The notes: generated by a model not told the origin, from the sequence alone. A stretch of DNA of 64,000 bases from Gordonia humi (GCF_014197435.1 NZ_JACIFP010000001.1:744001-808000), one strand, 5' to 3'. Shown: positions 46,673 to 55,574, counted from the stretch's first letter. Made by a program: numbers and translations.

Positions 46673-47219
46673 TCTTCTCCAGGTGCACGAACGCCTGCAC
46701 GTGGACGTCCGCGCCGGCCACGGCCTCCCGGATCTGATCGGTGACGGCGCCGACCCTCTCGGCGACCTCGGGATAGGTGTGGACCGAGTTCGCGGTCACT
46801 TCGAGTCGGATGATGCTTCGGGCGCGATCGTCGAGCGCACGCGCGGACACCGCGGTGAACATCGGATCGCCGGACAGCTCGTCGGCGACGGCGGACGCGA
46901 TCAGCTTGGGTGCGATGTTCATCGTGCCGGTCTCGTCCGATCCGGCGAGGTCCAGATCGTCCACCGCGCCGGGACGGACGGCCGAGACGATGAGCGGCAG
47001 CGCCCACACCAGGGTCAGTACGACGATCCCGACCAGGACCAGGGTCCACCAGCCGCTGTCGGCGAATCGGCCGACGGCGTCGTTGTCGACGCGATCGAGG
47101 GCGTCGACGACCGGTGAGACGCCGATGTTCCACAAGACGGCCACGGCCCCGATGACGACGAGGACCAGGCCGATGAGTCCGGTGGAGAGTCTGTGGAGTA
47201 CTGCGGGCAGTCGGTTCAT
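46662..47219 (-). CDS. AmaP-like membrane anchor of the Asp23 locus
   Basis: A 185-residue protein with two N-terminal membrane helices (about 12-33 and 56-80) and a soluble C-terminal domain (MNIAPKLIASAVADEL...VTANSVHTYPEVAERVGAVTDQIREAVAG). This layout matches AmaP, which anchors Asp23 at the membrane in firmicutes. It is the last gene of the six-gene Asp23 operon and overlaps the previous one by 4 bp. Confidence 0.82.
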   Translation of the reverse strand: MNRLPAVLHRLSTGLIGLVLVVIGAVAVLWNIGVSPVVDALDRVDNDAVGRFADSGWWTLVLVGIVVLTLVWALPLIVSAVRPGAVDDLDLAGSDETGTMNIAPKLIASAVADELSGDPMFTAVSARALDDRARSIIRLEVTANSVHTYPEVAERVGAVTDQIREAVAGADVHVQAFVHLEKIKR

Positions 47220-47797
47220 CGTCGTCCCCCTCCGTGCCGCGACGGGAACCGGACCACCGCGCGCAGCGGCGGCTCCACTTCGCGTGCGACGGCGCCGACG
47301 ACCTCGCGGACTCGCTCGCGGTCGGCCGAATCACGCGCGATGACAGTGCATTTGGCCTTCCGCCTGGTTACGACCGTCGTCGCGTGGTCGACGCCGGAGA
47401 TCGACTCGGCGGCCGCGCTGGCGCGTCGGGCGACGTCGACGCGCCTCGTCCACATCACATCGTGATCGGCCAGGCGCATATGCGTGGGTCGTCGCGGCTT
47501 GACCGCGGCGGCCAGCAGCGCGAGACCGATCACCAGGCAGGCGATCGCCGCCGCCCACATCCACCCCTGCCACGGGGTCTCGACCGCATCGTGAGCCGCT
47601 CGACCCAGCCACGGATCGCCGTCGGTCCAGCCGGCCTTCACGACCAGGTCGCGGATCGCGACCCCGCACAGGACGAGCAACGCCAGTCCCAGAACCGCAC
47701 CCGCGATCGCGGCACCGGGCCGTCCCGATGGAGCGAACACACTGCGATCGGCGATGTCGTCGGTGCTCGAACGCTCGCGGTCAGTGCTCATCGTCAT
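47216..47797 (-). CDS. DUF6286-type membrane protein of the Asp23 locus
   Basis: A 193-residue protein with two membrane helices (about 28-50 and 80-102) and a C-terminal soluble region (MWTRRVDVARRASAAAESISGVDHATTVVTRRKAKCTVIA). It closely follows the pattern of actinobacterial DUF6286 proteins found with Asp23 genes. It overlaps the Asp23 gene upstream by 17 bp. Function unknown, probably membrane attachment. Confidence 0.78.
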   Translation of the reverse strand: MTMSTDRERSSTDDIADRSVFAPSGRPGAAIAGAVLGLALLVLCGVAIRDLVVKAGWTDGDPWLGRAAHDAVETPWQGWMWAAAIACLVIGLALLAAAVKPRRPTHMRLADHDVMWTRRVDVARRASAAAESISGVDHATTVVTRRKAKCTVIARDSADRERVREVVGAVAREVEPPLRAVVRFPSRHGGGRR

Positions 47798-48236
47798 GAT
47801 CGTCCTTTCGCTCTCGCTCGGGTTCTGCCGACTCGGCGACGGCGGGCAGATCGATGTACCCCTGTTTGCGTCGAGCCACCTCGCCGCGCGGGATCAACTG
47901 CCGCACCGTGACGTCCACCCGCACGGGCCGATCGCCGGTGAACTCTTCGAGATCGTCGGCGACGGATCGGCGGACCTGCGCGCACACCGACGTGACCGGA
48001 CTCGGCCAGGCGAGGGCGAGGGTGAGCGAGAGACGGCGCGCGGTGCCCGCCGAGTCGACCTCGGCCTGTGGCAGGTCGCCGCCCAATCCGAGAAGCTCGG
48101 TGGTCGACGAGCCGAGGACCGATCCGACGGCGCCCTGCTGTCGCACGACGCCGTCGACGTTCAAGGCAGCGCGCTCGGCGATCCTCTCGATCACCCGATC
48201 GGCGATGACCAGTGCGCCCGCGGCGGTCTCAGCCAC
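47781..48236 (-). CDS. Asp23/Gls24 family protein
   Basis: A 151-residue Asp23-fold protein: LVIADRVIERIAERAALNVDGVVRQ, then the beta segment ARRLSLTLALAWPSPVTSVCAQVRRSVADDLEEFTGDRPVRVDVTVRQL. The C terminus is highly charged. GTG 48236 is chosen as start because GGAGCAGAGGCC precedes it and upstream codons belong to the DUF2273 gene, which it overlaps by 8 bp. Confidence 0.87.
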   Translation of the reverse strand: MAETAAGALVIADRVIERIAERAALNVDGVVRQQGAVGSVLGSSTTELLGLGGDLPQAEVDSAGTARRLSLTLALAWPSPVTSVCAQVRRSVADDLEEFTGDRPVRVDVTVRQLIPRGEVARRKQGYIDLPAVAESAEPERERKDDHDDEH

Positions 48237-48408
48237 GGCCTCTGCTCCGCACGATCGCGGTGAGGTCGAGCCGGCCGTCCAGCTGCAGTCCGACCACCAC
48301 ACCGATGAGTCCGAAGACCAGTGCGAGGACCAGTCCCCAGAACCCGCCGACGAGTGCGGCGATGGCCAGGAGCAGGCCTGCGAACAATCCGATCACGGTC
48401 TTACTCAT
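48229..48408 (-). CDS. DUF2273-like small membrane protein (59 residues)
   Basis: A short gene between the Asp23 genes, easily missed. It encodes MSKTVIGLFAGLLLAIAAL, a Gly-rich turn, a second helix LVLALVFGLIGVVVGLQ and a basic tail ending RSRGRG. Two tightly packed helices of this form are typical of DUF2273 proteins, standard parts of Asp23 operons. The ATG overlaps the previous stop (ATGA), and the stop overlaps the next gene by 8 bp. Confidence 0.85.
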   Translation of the reverse strand: MSKTVIGLFAGLLLAIAALVGGFWGLVLALVFGLIGVVVGLQLDGRLDLTAIVRSRGRG

Positions 48409-48719
48409 CAGCTCGCCCTCCGAGTCTGGTCGACGTCCTCGACGACCACTGTGAACGGTAGTCCGGTGACCGCCTCCGCGGTGTCCCGAACGGATTCGGC
48501 CACCTCGCGGAGATCGTGTGCCAGATCGACGACGATGTGGACCTCTCCGTCCTCGGCGCGAACCGCGATCCCCGACACGCGTCTGCCCGGCAGGTAGGTC
48601 GCGACCTCACCGAACAGCCCGCTGTGCAGGTCGACGACACCGGGTGTCGCGAGCACCGCGTCCGCGAGCTGCTCGGCGAGCGAGCCCTCGTCCACATCGT
48701 CGGACGGCGCGGTCATCAC
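48408..48719 (-). CDS. Asp23-like small protein
   Basis: A 103-residue protein with the second half of the Asp23 fold: GVVDLHSGLFGEVATYLPGRRVSGIAVRAEDGEVHIVVDLAHDLREVAESVRDTAEAVTGLPFTVVVEDV. It overlaps both neighbours by 4 bases or less (ATGA junctions). Probably a subunit of the same assembly. Confidence 0.82.
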   Translation of the reverse strand: MMTAPSDDVDEGSLAEQLADAVLATPGVVDLHSGLFGEVATYLPGRRVSGIAVRAEDGEVHIVVDLAHDLREVAESVRDTAEAVTGLPFTVVVEDVDQTRRAS

Positions 48720-49228
48720 TCGACCCTCCGCGTTCCGTCCGACTGGTCGGCGTCGTCGCCGAAGTTGACGTCGTGCACGGTCACGTTCACCTCGGTGACC
48801 TCGAGGCCGGTCATCTGCTCGATCGCGGTGATCACGTTGCGGCGGATCGCGGCGGCGAGCTGGTGGATGGCGACGCCGTAGTCGGCGACGATCGAGACGT
48901 CGACGGCTGCCTGTCGCTCGCCGACCTCCACGTCGATGCCCTGGGTGGCGCTGACGGTGGCGCCGGGGATCACTTCCCGGACCTTCCCGACGACCCGTTC
49001 GGTGGTGCCGCCGACGTCGTACACGCCGTCGATCTCGCGGGCCGCGATGCCCGCGATCTTCGCGACGACGATGTCGGCGATGGACGTGCGGCCGCGATCG
49101 CTTCCGGTGTCCCGGCGAGCGATCTCACGCGTGCTCTTCGCGGTGCGTGTGCTCTTTCCGGTGGCGGTCTGAGTCGAGGACTCCTCCGTGGTCGCGGCAG
49201 CCTCTGTGGTGGCGGTGTTGTCTGACAC
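48716..49228 (-). CDS. Asp23/Gls24 family protein, first gene of operon
   Basis: A 170-residue Asp23 family protein with a Thr/Ala-rich N-terminal leader (about 1-55) and a full Asp23 domain: IADIVVAKIAGIAAREIDGVYDVGG, GIDVEVGERQAAVDVSIVADYGVAIHQLAAAIRRNVITAIEQMTGLEVTEVNVTVHDV. Start is the GTG at 49228, with AAGGAG ahead; upstream in-frame ATG codons lie in the promoter region. It heads the operon and is divergent from an ECF sigma gene. Confidence 0.9.
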   Translation of the reverse strand: MSDNTATTEAAATTEESSTQTATGKSTRTAKSTREIARRDTGSDRGRTSIADIVVAKIAGIAAREIDGVYDVGGTTERVVGKVREVIPGATVSATQGIDVEVGERQAAVDVSIVADYGVAIHQLAAAIRRNVITAIEQMTGLEVTEVNVTVHDVNFGDDADQSDGTRRVE

Positions 49229-49345
49229 GTGAACTCCTTCTTCTGGTGGGTCTTTCACACCGATCGCGACCCCTCGTCCGGCCGGAGCCGAAATCGCACG
49301 ATCCGTGTGTAGAGTCAGTCGCATCGAGGCGGGGAAGTTGCACGG

Positions 49346-49984
49346 ATGAATGTATGTGATATGGATCACCCAGGCACGCTCGACCTGGAGGAGCTGAGCG
49401 ACGACGAGCTGGCCGGCGCGGCCGCGGCGGGCGACACCGAGGCGTTCGACGTGCTCGTTCGACGCATGTCACCGGTGCTCCTGCGGTACATGCGCCGCAT
49501 GGTCGGCGAGCCGCAGATCGCCGAAGACCTAGCTCAAGAGACGTTGCTGGACACGTGGAAGGGCTTACCGGACTTCGCCTTCCGGAGTTCCTTCCGAACC
49601 TGGATGTTCGCCGTCGCACACCGCAAGACGGTCGATCACTATCGACGCAGGCGTGATCTCCCGACCGACGGCGAGCGGTTCGCCGAACTCGTCGCACAGG
49701 GGCCGCTGCCCGCCGACAAAGCCGAGCATTCGGCTTTGGTGGACGCGTTGCGGGTCGAGCTGGGACACTTGCCCCGCATGTCCCGGGCGGCGTGGTGGCT
49801 CAAAGAGGTCGAGGGTCTGACGATCATCGAGATCTCCGAAGTCCTGCGGATCAGCACCGGATCGGTGCGCGGGCATCTGCAGAGGAGCCGGAAGTTTCTG
49901 GTGTCCAGGCTCGCACCGTGGCAGCCTGGGGCGAGGGCCGACGACGGCGGACGGTCAGCGGTAGCGAAAGGAGGCCGGTCATGA
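49346..49984 (+). CDS. ECF sigma factor of the Asp23 locus
   Basis: A 212-residue sigma-70-family protein with region 2 (about 35-100: YMRRMVGEPQIAEDLAQETLLDTWKGLPDF, FRTWMFAVAHRKTVDHYRRR) and region 4 (about 140-190: LPRMSRAAWWLKEVEGLTIIEISEVLRISTGSVRGHLQRSRKFL). It is 117 bp from the divergent Asp23 operon and overlaps the next gene by ATGA. It likely switches the Asp23 operon in response to an envelope signal. No classic zinc anti-sigma is next to it. Confidence 0.92.
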   Translation: MNVCDMDHPGTLDLEELSDDELAGAAAAGDTEAFDVLVRRMSPVLLRYMRRMVGEPQIAEDLAQETLLDTWKGLPDFAFRSSFRTWMFAVAHRKTVDHYRRRRDLPTDGERFAELVAQGPLPADKAEHSALVDALRVELGHLPRMSRAAWWLKEVEGLTIIEISEVLRISTGSVRGHLQRSRKFLVSRLAPWQPGARADDGGRSAVAKGGRS

Positions 49985-50448
49985 GCGACGTGCACTGTGA
50001 CGATGCGACCGACGACCTCACCGATGCCTGGCTCGTCGATGTGATCCGTGACGACACCGAGTCGGACAGCGATGTGGAGCGCCTGATCTCGTCGATCTCG
50101 TCGGGTCTGCGCCGAGTCCGTCGACCGGCGCGGACGCTCGCCGCCGACGCCCGCGGTGTGGCCGTGAGCGATCGCGTCGTGAAGCAGCAGATCGCGGTGG
50201 GAATCCGACGCAGTCTGGGGCGTCTCGTCGTCTTCGCGTCGGTCGACGGAACCGACGATCGCGTCGACGGAGTCCGCATCGGACTCATCGCACGGTACGG
50301 CGACGACATCCCGGCGTTGTCGGACCGGGTCCGAGACCTCGTCGAGGACGTCCTGGTCTCCACGATCGGCGTGCGGACCAGTGCCGCGGCGCGTGCCGAC
50401 GTCTCCGTGCGCTGGCAGGATCTCTACACGCGCGAGTGGCTCGACTGA
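49981..50448 (+). CDS. Asp23-like protein coupled to the ECF sigma gene
   Basis: A 155-residue protein in the position usual for an anti-sigma factor. The C-terminal part (about 55-150: VAVSDRVVKQQIAVGIRRSLGRL, GVRIGLIARYGDDIPALSDRVRDLVEDVLVSTIGV, RADVSVRWQDLY) follows the Asp23 pattern, not a known anti-sigma fold; the N terminus (DAWLVDVIRDDTESDSDVERLISSI) is acidic and helical. It has no membrane helix and no HxxxCxxC. It could report Asp23 status to the sigma factor, which is inference. Confidence 0.78.
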   Translation: MSDVHCDDATDDLTDAWLVDVIRDDTESDSDVERLISSISSGLRRVRRPARTLAADARGVAVSDRVVKQQIAVGIRRSLGRLVVFASVDGTDDRVDGVRIGLIARYGDDIPALSDRVRDLVEDVLVSTIGVRTSAAARADVSVRWQDLYTREWLD

Positions 50449-50509
50449 CCCGAGCGACGCGCACCCGGTCGTCGCCCGCCGGGATCGGTCGGTTGCGCTG
50501 TTCTACTCC

Positions 50510-51304
50510 TCAGTCCTGCCGCGCATCACGCCATTTCACGAGTCGCTCGACGGTCGACAAGTCGTAATCGGGGCCGCCGACGGCCAACGTCAGCAGTGTG
50601 ACGCCCTCGGCGGTGATCGCATCGCCGAATCGCAGGAGATCGTCGGTGTCCCCGTCCGCCTGCAGTTCGGCGGACCGTTCGATGGTCGACGGATCACGTC
50701 CGAGCGCCGCGCAGTGCTCGGCGAGAACCGCGGACTTGTGCCGGTAGGTCTCGACGTCGACGAACGAGTGCCAGATGTCGGCGTGAGCGGCCACGTGGCG
50801 CAGCGTCTTGCGTTCGCCGCCGCCGCCGATCAGGATCGGGATCGGGCGTGTCGGCTGCGGGTTCAGTCGTGCCATACGGGATTCGATGCGGGGGAGAGCT
50901 TCGCCGAGGGCGTCCAGACGTGAGCCCGCGGTGCCGAAATCGTAGCCGTACTCGGTGTAGTCGCGCTGGAACCAGCCGCTGCCGATACCCAGGATCACCC
51001 GGCCGCCCGAGACGTGGTCGACGGTGCGCGCCATATCGGCGAGCAGCTCGGGATTTCGGTAGCTGTTGCAGGTGACGAGCGGGCCGAACTCGATGCGCTC
51101 GGTCTGCTCGGCCCATGCGCCCAGCATCGTCCAGCACTCGAAGTGCGCGCCCGCCGGATCGCCCGACAACGGGAAGAAGTGATCCCAGTTGAACGCGATG
51201 TCGACGCCGACGTCCTCGGCACGTCGGACGGCGTCGCGAATGAGCGCGTAGTCGGGGGCATGCTGCGGCTGGAGCTGGACGCCGATGCGGACACGTGAAG
51301 TCAT
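50510..51304 (-). CDS. LLM-class F420-dependent oxidoreductase
   Basis: A 264-residue luciferase-like TIM barrel. Key segments: IAFNWDHFFPLSGDPAGAHFECWTMLGAWAEQTERIEFGPLVTCNSYRNPELLADMARTVDHVSGGRVILGIGSGWFQRDYTEYGYDF and PILIGGGGERKTLRHVAAHADIW. These are typical for F420-dependent members in actinobacteria. The substrate is unknown. Confidence 0.9.
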   Translation of the reverse strand: MTSRVRIGVQLQPQHAPDYALIRDAVRRAEDVGVDIAFNWDHFFPLSGDPAGAHFECWTMLGAWAEQTERIEFGPLVTCNSYRNPELLADMARTVDHVSGGRVILGIGSGWFQRDYTEYGYDFGTAGSRLDALGEALPRIESRMARLNPQPTRPIPILIGGGGERKTLRHVAAHADIWHSFVDVETYRHKSAVLAEHCAALGRDPSTIERSAELQADGDTDDLLRFGDAITAEGVTLLTLAVGGPDYDLSTVERLVKWRDARQD

Positions 51305-51408
51305 GCGACCATTGTGCCCCGCCGAGCGGCTCCCGGTGATCGAGCAGTGTCTCGCCGTCCCTGCTGGGCGAGCGGATGCGCGACGTCATCTTGCCAATTC
51401 CGCAAGGC

Positions 51409-52077
51409 ATGATGACAGATGAGCAACTGGCTGGCACCGTGGACGTCATGACCTCGAAGCATGAGCACGGACCCGCAGACATCGGACGCCACCCGGAGAC
51501 CGCTCAGGAATGGGATGAGAAGTACTCCGAGGCCGACCGCCTGTGGACGACGAACGTCAATCCCGCCCTCGTCGCCGAGGTCGGCGGGCTCGCACCGGGG
51601 ACGGCCCTGGACATCGGCAGCGGGGAGGGGGCGGACGCGCGATGGCTGACGGAGAAGGGCTGGCGGGTCACTGCCGTCGACATCTCGCAGGTCGCCGTCG
51701 ACCGTGCGCGCGCGGCCGACCCCGACGGGACGATCTCCTGGAACCGCGTCGACCTGACGACGGAGTCGGTCCCGAACACTCCGTTCGACCTCGTATCGGC
51801 GTTCTACTTCCCCATCGCGCGCGTGCAGGAGTCGCTGGCCGAGGTCCTCGTCGGCGCCGTCGCACCGGGTGGTCGGCTTCTGGTGGTCGCGCACGCGGCC
51901 GCCGGAATGGCGGCGCACGGCTTCGACGCCTCCGACTACGTCTTCCCGTCCGACATCGCCGAGGGGCTCGGCGACGACTGGGAGGTCGAGGTGCTTCAGA
52001 CCCGCCCGCGCGGCGTGCCCGCGGGCAACGGCGCGCATATCGACGACGAGGTGCTGCGGGCCCGTCGCATCCGCTGA
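51409..52077 (+). CDS. Class I SAM-dependent methyltransferase
   Basis: A protein of about 222 residues with a Rossmann methyltransferase core. Motif I is ALDIGSGEGADARWL, followed by VTAVDISQVAVDRARA and WNRVDLTTESVPNTPFDLVSAF. The opening WDEKYSEADRLWTTNVNPALVAEV resembles small-molecule or thiol/tellurite-type methyltransferases. The start is uncertain: tandem ATGs at 51409, with ATG 51376 and ATG 51448 as alternatives, none with a strong ribosome site. Confidence 0.86.
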   Translation: MMTDEQLAGTVDVMTSKHEHGPADIGRHPETAQEWDEKYSEADRLWTTNVNPALVAEVGGLAPGTALDIGSGEGADARWLTEKGWRVTAVDISQVAVDRARAADPDGTISWNRVDLTTESVPNTPFDLVSAFYFPIARVQESLAEVLVGAVAPGGRLLVVAHAAAGMAAHGFDASDYVFPSDIAEGLGDDWEVEVLQTRPRGVPAGNGAHIDDEVLRARRIR

Positions 52078-52097
52078 GACCGGGGGAGAGGCGACCC

Positions 52098-52718
52098 TCA
52101 GATCCAGCCCAGATCCCGAGCCTTGACCGCGGCCTCGTAGCGGTTCGCGACGCCCAGCTTGGTCATCGCCGACGAGAGGTAGTTCCGCGTCGTCCCCGGT
52201 GAGAGATGTGCGCGGGCGGCGATCTCGTCGACCGACGAGCCGTCGATGGCGAACTCGAGGACGTCGGCCTCGCGCGGGGTCAGCACGGAGTCGCCGGTGC
52301 TGATGGCTTCGGCGGCCAGTTCGGGATCCACATAACGTCCGCCGCCGTACACCGTGCGGATGACGGCCGCGAGTGTCGTCGCCGACGCCGTCTTCGGGAG
52401 GAACCCGCGCACGCCCGTCGACAGCGCGCGTTTGAGATAGCCGGGGCGGCCGTGGCTGGTGACGATGAGGCAGCCGGCTCCGGGGGAGAGTTCGAGCAGT
52501 CGCTGCGCGACGTCGATTCCGTCCATACCGGGCAGTTGGAGATCGAGGACGGCGACGGGTGTGGGGAGTCCCTCGTCGACGCGGGTCCGCCACAGGTCGA
52601 CGAGATCCTCACCGGTGCCGACGTGCGCGATCACCTCGATATCGTCTTCGAGGTCGAGCATGGTGGCCATCGCCGCGCGGATCAGGGTCTCGTCGTCGGC
52701 CATCAGTACCGGAATCAT
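52098..52718 (-). CDS. LuxR/NarL-type response regulator
   Basis: A 206-residue response regulator. The receiver domain (1-120) has acidic pocket Asp8-Asp9, phospho-acceptor Asp59 in VLDLQLPGMDG and Lys in FLPKTAS; the LuxR helix-turn-helix starts near 143 (LTPREADVLEFAIDGSSVDEIAARAHLSPGTTRNYLSSAMTKLG). The ATG at 52718 overlaps the kinase stop, so the pair is made together and probably controls the ABC transporter upstream in the same operon. Confidence 0.93.
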   Translation of the reverse strand: MIPVLMADDETLIRAAMATMLDLEDDIEVIAHVGTGEDLVDLWRTRVDEGLPTPVAVLDLQLPGMDGIDVAQRLLELSPGAGCLIVTSHGRPGYLKRALSTGVRGFLPKTASATTLAAVIRTVYGGGRYVDPELAAEAISTGDSVLTPREADVLEFAIDGSSVDEIAARAHLSPGTTRNYLSSAMTKLGVANRYEAAVKARDLGWI

Positions 52719-53845
52719 GCTTTCTCCCAACGGATCTCAAGAGTGAATCGGCCGTCGTCCGCCGCTGTGGCGAGGTGCGAGCCGACGTGGTCGAGGCGCT
52801 CGGCCAGGCCGCGCAGTCCCGAGTGCTCGCCTTCGACGGCCGTCGCCCCGTCGTTGGTCAGACTCATCCCGGCCGGTCCGAGTGTCAGGGTGGCGGCGGT
52901 GGCCGACGAGTGTCGCACGATGTTCGTGGTGCCCTCGCGCACCACCCACGCCGCCGCCTCGTGGAACTGCCGGGGGACGGAGTCTGCGTCGCCTTCGACG
53001 ACCAGGCGACATCCCGCGGCGGCGAGCAGGGAGCGGGCGCCGGCGATCTCCCCGGTCAGATCGATGCCCCGGTAGCCGCGCACCAGTGAGCGCATCTCCT
53101 CCATGGAGGAGACGGCGACGGCCTTGACCTCGTCCATCTCCGCGGCGGCCCGCTCGGCGGCCCCCGCTCGGGACAGTCGGGAGGCGAGTTCGCTCTTGAC
53201 GGCGATGGTGGAGAAGCCGCGTCCCACCACGTCGTGCAGATCGCGAGCGAAGCGGAGACGTTCCTCGGCGACGTCGAGTTGGGCCTGTGTCTCACGCGCC
53301 TTGTCGAGGTCGTCGACCACGCGCAGCGCCCACACGGACAGGCGGGTGAGGAACAGGCAGAACGCGGCGATGAGCGCGAGGGCGAGCATGTGGCGCAGGT
53401 AGCCGGCGGGGGAGCCGTAGGCGAGCGCGGTCACGACGCAGAGTCCGGCGGCGATGAGCCAGCGACGGGCGGCGAAGGCGATAGACGACAGCGATGCGAA
53501 TCCGACGACGAGCCAGCCGACGGCACGCGCGGTCTCCTCGTCGATGAAGGTCCGTACGAGGAGACCGCAGATCCAGGCGACGAGGAATGCGAGCGCCGAC
53601 CCGACGGCGAGCCGCTGATCGCGGCGCGGGGCGTTCCGCCCGGTCAGCTCGGGCCTGGACTCGAAGGCGAGGACCGCCGCCAGCATGGTCACCGTCGCGG
53701 CGGCGATCACACTCGGGAAGTGCCTGCCGGTGACGATCGTGGTGACGCCGACCACGACGGCGCTGCATTCGAGGGACCATCGCGTGTACGAGCGATATTT
53801 GGCGGATTCGGACAGCCCGCGCCACCGGTCGAGCGGAGCGATCAC
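52715..53845 (-). CDS. DesK-like sensor histidine kinase
   Basis: A 376-residue membrane kinase. About five or six hydrophobic helices span 25-175, then a short coiled segment leads to the HisKA_3 phosphorylation motif FARDLHDVVGRGFSTIAVKSELA with His204, and the catalytic ATPase with N-box FHEAAAWVVREGTTNIVRHS and GLRGLAERL. It starts with GTG 53845 overlapping the permease stop. Membrane helices without a large outer domain suggest it senses the bilayer or the cognate transporter's substrate. Confidence 0.92.
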   Translation of the reverse strand: MIAPLDRWRGLSESAKYRSYTRWSLECSAVVVGVTTIVTGRHFPSVIAAATVTMLAAVLAFESRPELTGRNAPRRDQRLAVGSALAFLVAWICGLLVRTFIDEETARAVGWLVVGFASLSSIAFAARRWLIAAGLCVVTALAYGSPAGYLRHMLALALIAAFCLFLTRLSVWALRVVDDLDKARETQAQLDVAEERLRFARDLHDVVGRGFSTIAVKSELASRLSRAGAAERAAAEMDEVKAVAVSSMEEMRSLVRGYRGIDLTGEIAGARSLLAAAGCRLVVEGDADSVPRQFHEAAAWVVREGTTNIVRHSSATAATLTLGPAGMSLTNDGATAVEGEHSGLRGLAERLDHVGSHLATAADDGRFTLEIRWEKA

Positions 53846-54654
53846 CCGCGGTCGTCCCAGCGGAACGATTTGTAGACGAGGGCGATCGCGACGACGGTCC
53901 ATACGACCAGTGTCGCAAGGGGACGTCCCATATCGGCGAAGGTGCCGGCGAAGTCGGCCGCGGGAGCGTCCTCTCCCGCCGTCGCCGGGATCCCCGCGGT
54001 GCCGAGGTGCATCAGGTCGGAGACGGCGGCGTACGGTGTCCAGCCGAGGATCTCGGCGGCGCGGTCGGGGAGTGTCGCGCGGATGCTGCCCATGCCGATC
54101 ATCGCGAGGGCGATGACAGGTAGTGACGTGATCTGCGCGGCTTCGGCGTTCTTGGTGAAGCCGCTCGTGGCCAGGGCGAGGAGGCCGAACACGACGGCCC
54201 CGCCGGCGAGTGCGACGACCATGGCGATCACGTTGGCCGGGCCCGGCGCGCCTGTCGCGTAGACGACGAGGGCGATGAGCAACGACGATGCGGCCGTGAT
54301 GATCAGTCCGGGGACGTTGGGCGCGGTGAGGATCTGCCAGTCGGCCGCCTCCCCGGTGCGCAGGCGTTTGAGGACGCCCTCGCTGCGGCGTGTCGTGACC
54401 ATCGACAGCACCGTGTAGTACTGCACGAACATGAGCGCGAACAGGGCGAACATGTCGAAGGCGGCGGCGACTCCGGAGCGTTCGACGACGCCGTCGTTCC
54501 CGGCGCGTCCGAGGAAGTACACGGCGAGCGGCATGAGGATCGGGAAGACGACACCGGTCACCACGAGGGTCTTGTTGCGGCGGAACTGGACGAACTCGGC
54601 GCGGGAGAGGGCGGTCAGCGGACTGCGTCGAAAGGCGGGGGTCGTCGCGGTCAT
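53842..54654 (-). CDS. ABC-2 type transporter permease
   Basis: A 270-residue membrane protein with about six helices of the ABC-2 type (FVQFRRNKTLVVTGVVFPILMPLAVYF, LFALMFVQYYTVLSMVTTRRSEGVLKRLRTG, LPVIALAMIGMGSIRATLPDRAAEILGWTPYAAVSDL). It pairs with the ATPase just upstream, overlapping by 4 bp. Related systems export antibiotics, lipids or peptides. Confidence 0.9.
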   Translation of the reverse strand: MTATTPAFRRSPLTALSRAEFVQFRRNKTLVVTGVVFPILMPLAVYFLGRAGNDGVVERSGVAAAFDMFALFALMFVQYYTVLSMVTTRRSEGVLKRLRTGEAADWQILTAPNVPGLIITAASSLLIALVVYATGAPGPANVIAMVVALAGGAVVFGLLALATSGFTKNAEAAQITSLPVIALAMIGMGSIRATLPDRAAEILGWTPYAAVSDLMHLGTAGIPATAGEDAPAADFAGTFADMGRPLATLVVWTVVAIALVYKSFRWDDRG

Positions 54655-55574
54655 CGGGTGGCTCCGATCGTCTGGTCGTGTGCGGGTTCGCCCGCGAGGT
54701 CGAGGAACACCGACTCCAGTGACGCGGCACGCGCACCGAGGCCGGACAGGGGCAGATTCTGGCGGTCGGCCCAGGTCAGGATGTCGAGCAGATCGTGCTG
54801 GAGCCGGTGGGTGGCCAGTGCGACGCGGCTTCCGTCGACGGTGAGTCCGTCGATCGGCGGCAGTGCGACGCCGGGGTGGTCGAACACGATGGTCGACGGA
54901 TGGCCGTCGACGATCTCGCGGAGCGTGCCGGCGCGGGCGACGGCTCCCGCGTGCATGATCGCGATCCGGTCGGCGAGCGCTTCGGCCTCGTCGAGGTAAT
55001 GGGTGGTCAGGACCATGGTGACCCCGCCGGCCTTGAGGTCGGCGAGCAGTCGCCATGTCGCGCGGCGGCTCTCCGGGTCCAGCCCCGTCGTCGGTTCGTC
55101 GAGGAACAGCAGGCGGGGCTGCCCGAGGAGGGCGCATGCGAGATCGACGCGGCGCTTCTCGCCGCCGGAGAGCGATCCGACGCGGACGTCGGCGCGGTCG
55201 GTCAGATTCACCTTGTCCAGAACGTCGTCGACCGTCGTCGGATGGGTGCAGGTGCCGCGCCACATGGTCAACGTCTCGGCAACGGTCAGCTCGCCGGGAA
55301 GTCCTCCGGCCTGCAGCATGATGCCCAGATCGGGGCGGACGCGACGTCGGTGGCGCACTGGATCGAGCCCGAACACCTCGACGGTGCCGCCGTCCGGGGA
55401 GGCCAGTCCTTCGAGGAGGTCGAGGGTCGACGTCTTGCCCGCGCCGTTGGTGCCCAGGAGGGCGAACACCTCGCCCTGCTCGACGTCGAGGTCGACCCCG
55501 CGCACGGCGTGGTAGGCGTCGTCGCCGTGTCCGTACCAGCGCTGCAGGTCACGTGCGGTGATGACCGGGCTCAT
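54651..55574 (-). CDS. ABC transporter ATP-binding protein
   Basis: A 307-residue ATPase of the drug-export (DrrA-like) group. Walker A GTNGAGKT at 41-48, signature LSGGEK at 135-140, Walker B LLFLDEP at 155-161, and H-loop in TTHYLDEAEALADRI. The C-terminal tail of about 90 residues is normal for this group. The ATG overlaps the stop of the small membrane gene (ATGA). Confidence 0.95.
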   Translation of the reverse strand: MSPVITARDLQRWYGHGDDAYHAVRGVDLDVEQGEVFALLGTNGAGKTSTLDLLEGLASPDGGTVEVFGLDPVRHRRRVRPDLGIMLQAGGLPGELTVAETLTMWRGTCTHPTTVDDVLDKVNLTDRADVRVGSLSGGEKRRVDLACALLGQPRLLFLDEPTTGLDPESRRATWRLLADLKAGGVTMVLTTHYLDEAEALADRIAIMHAGAVARAGTLREIVDGHPSTIVFDHPGVALPPIDGLTVDGSRVALATHRLQHDLLDILTWADRQNLPLSGLGARAASLESVFLDLAGEPAHDQTIGATR

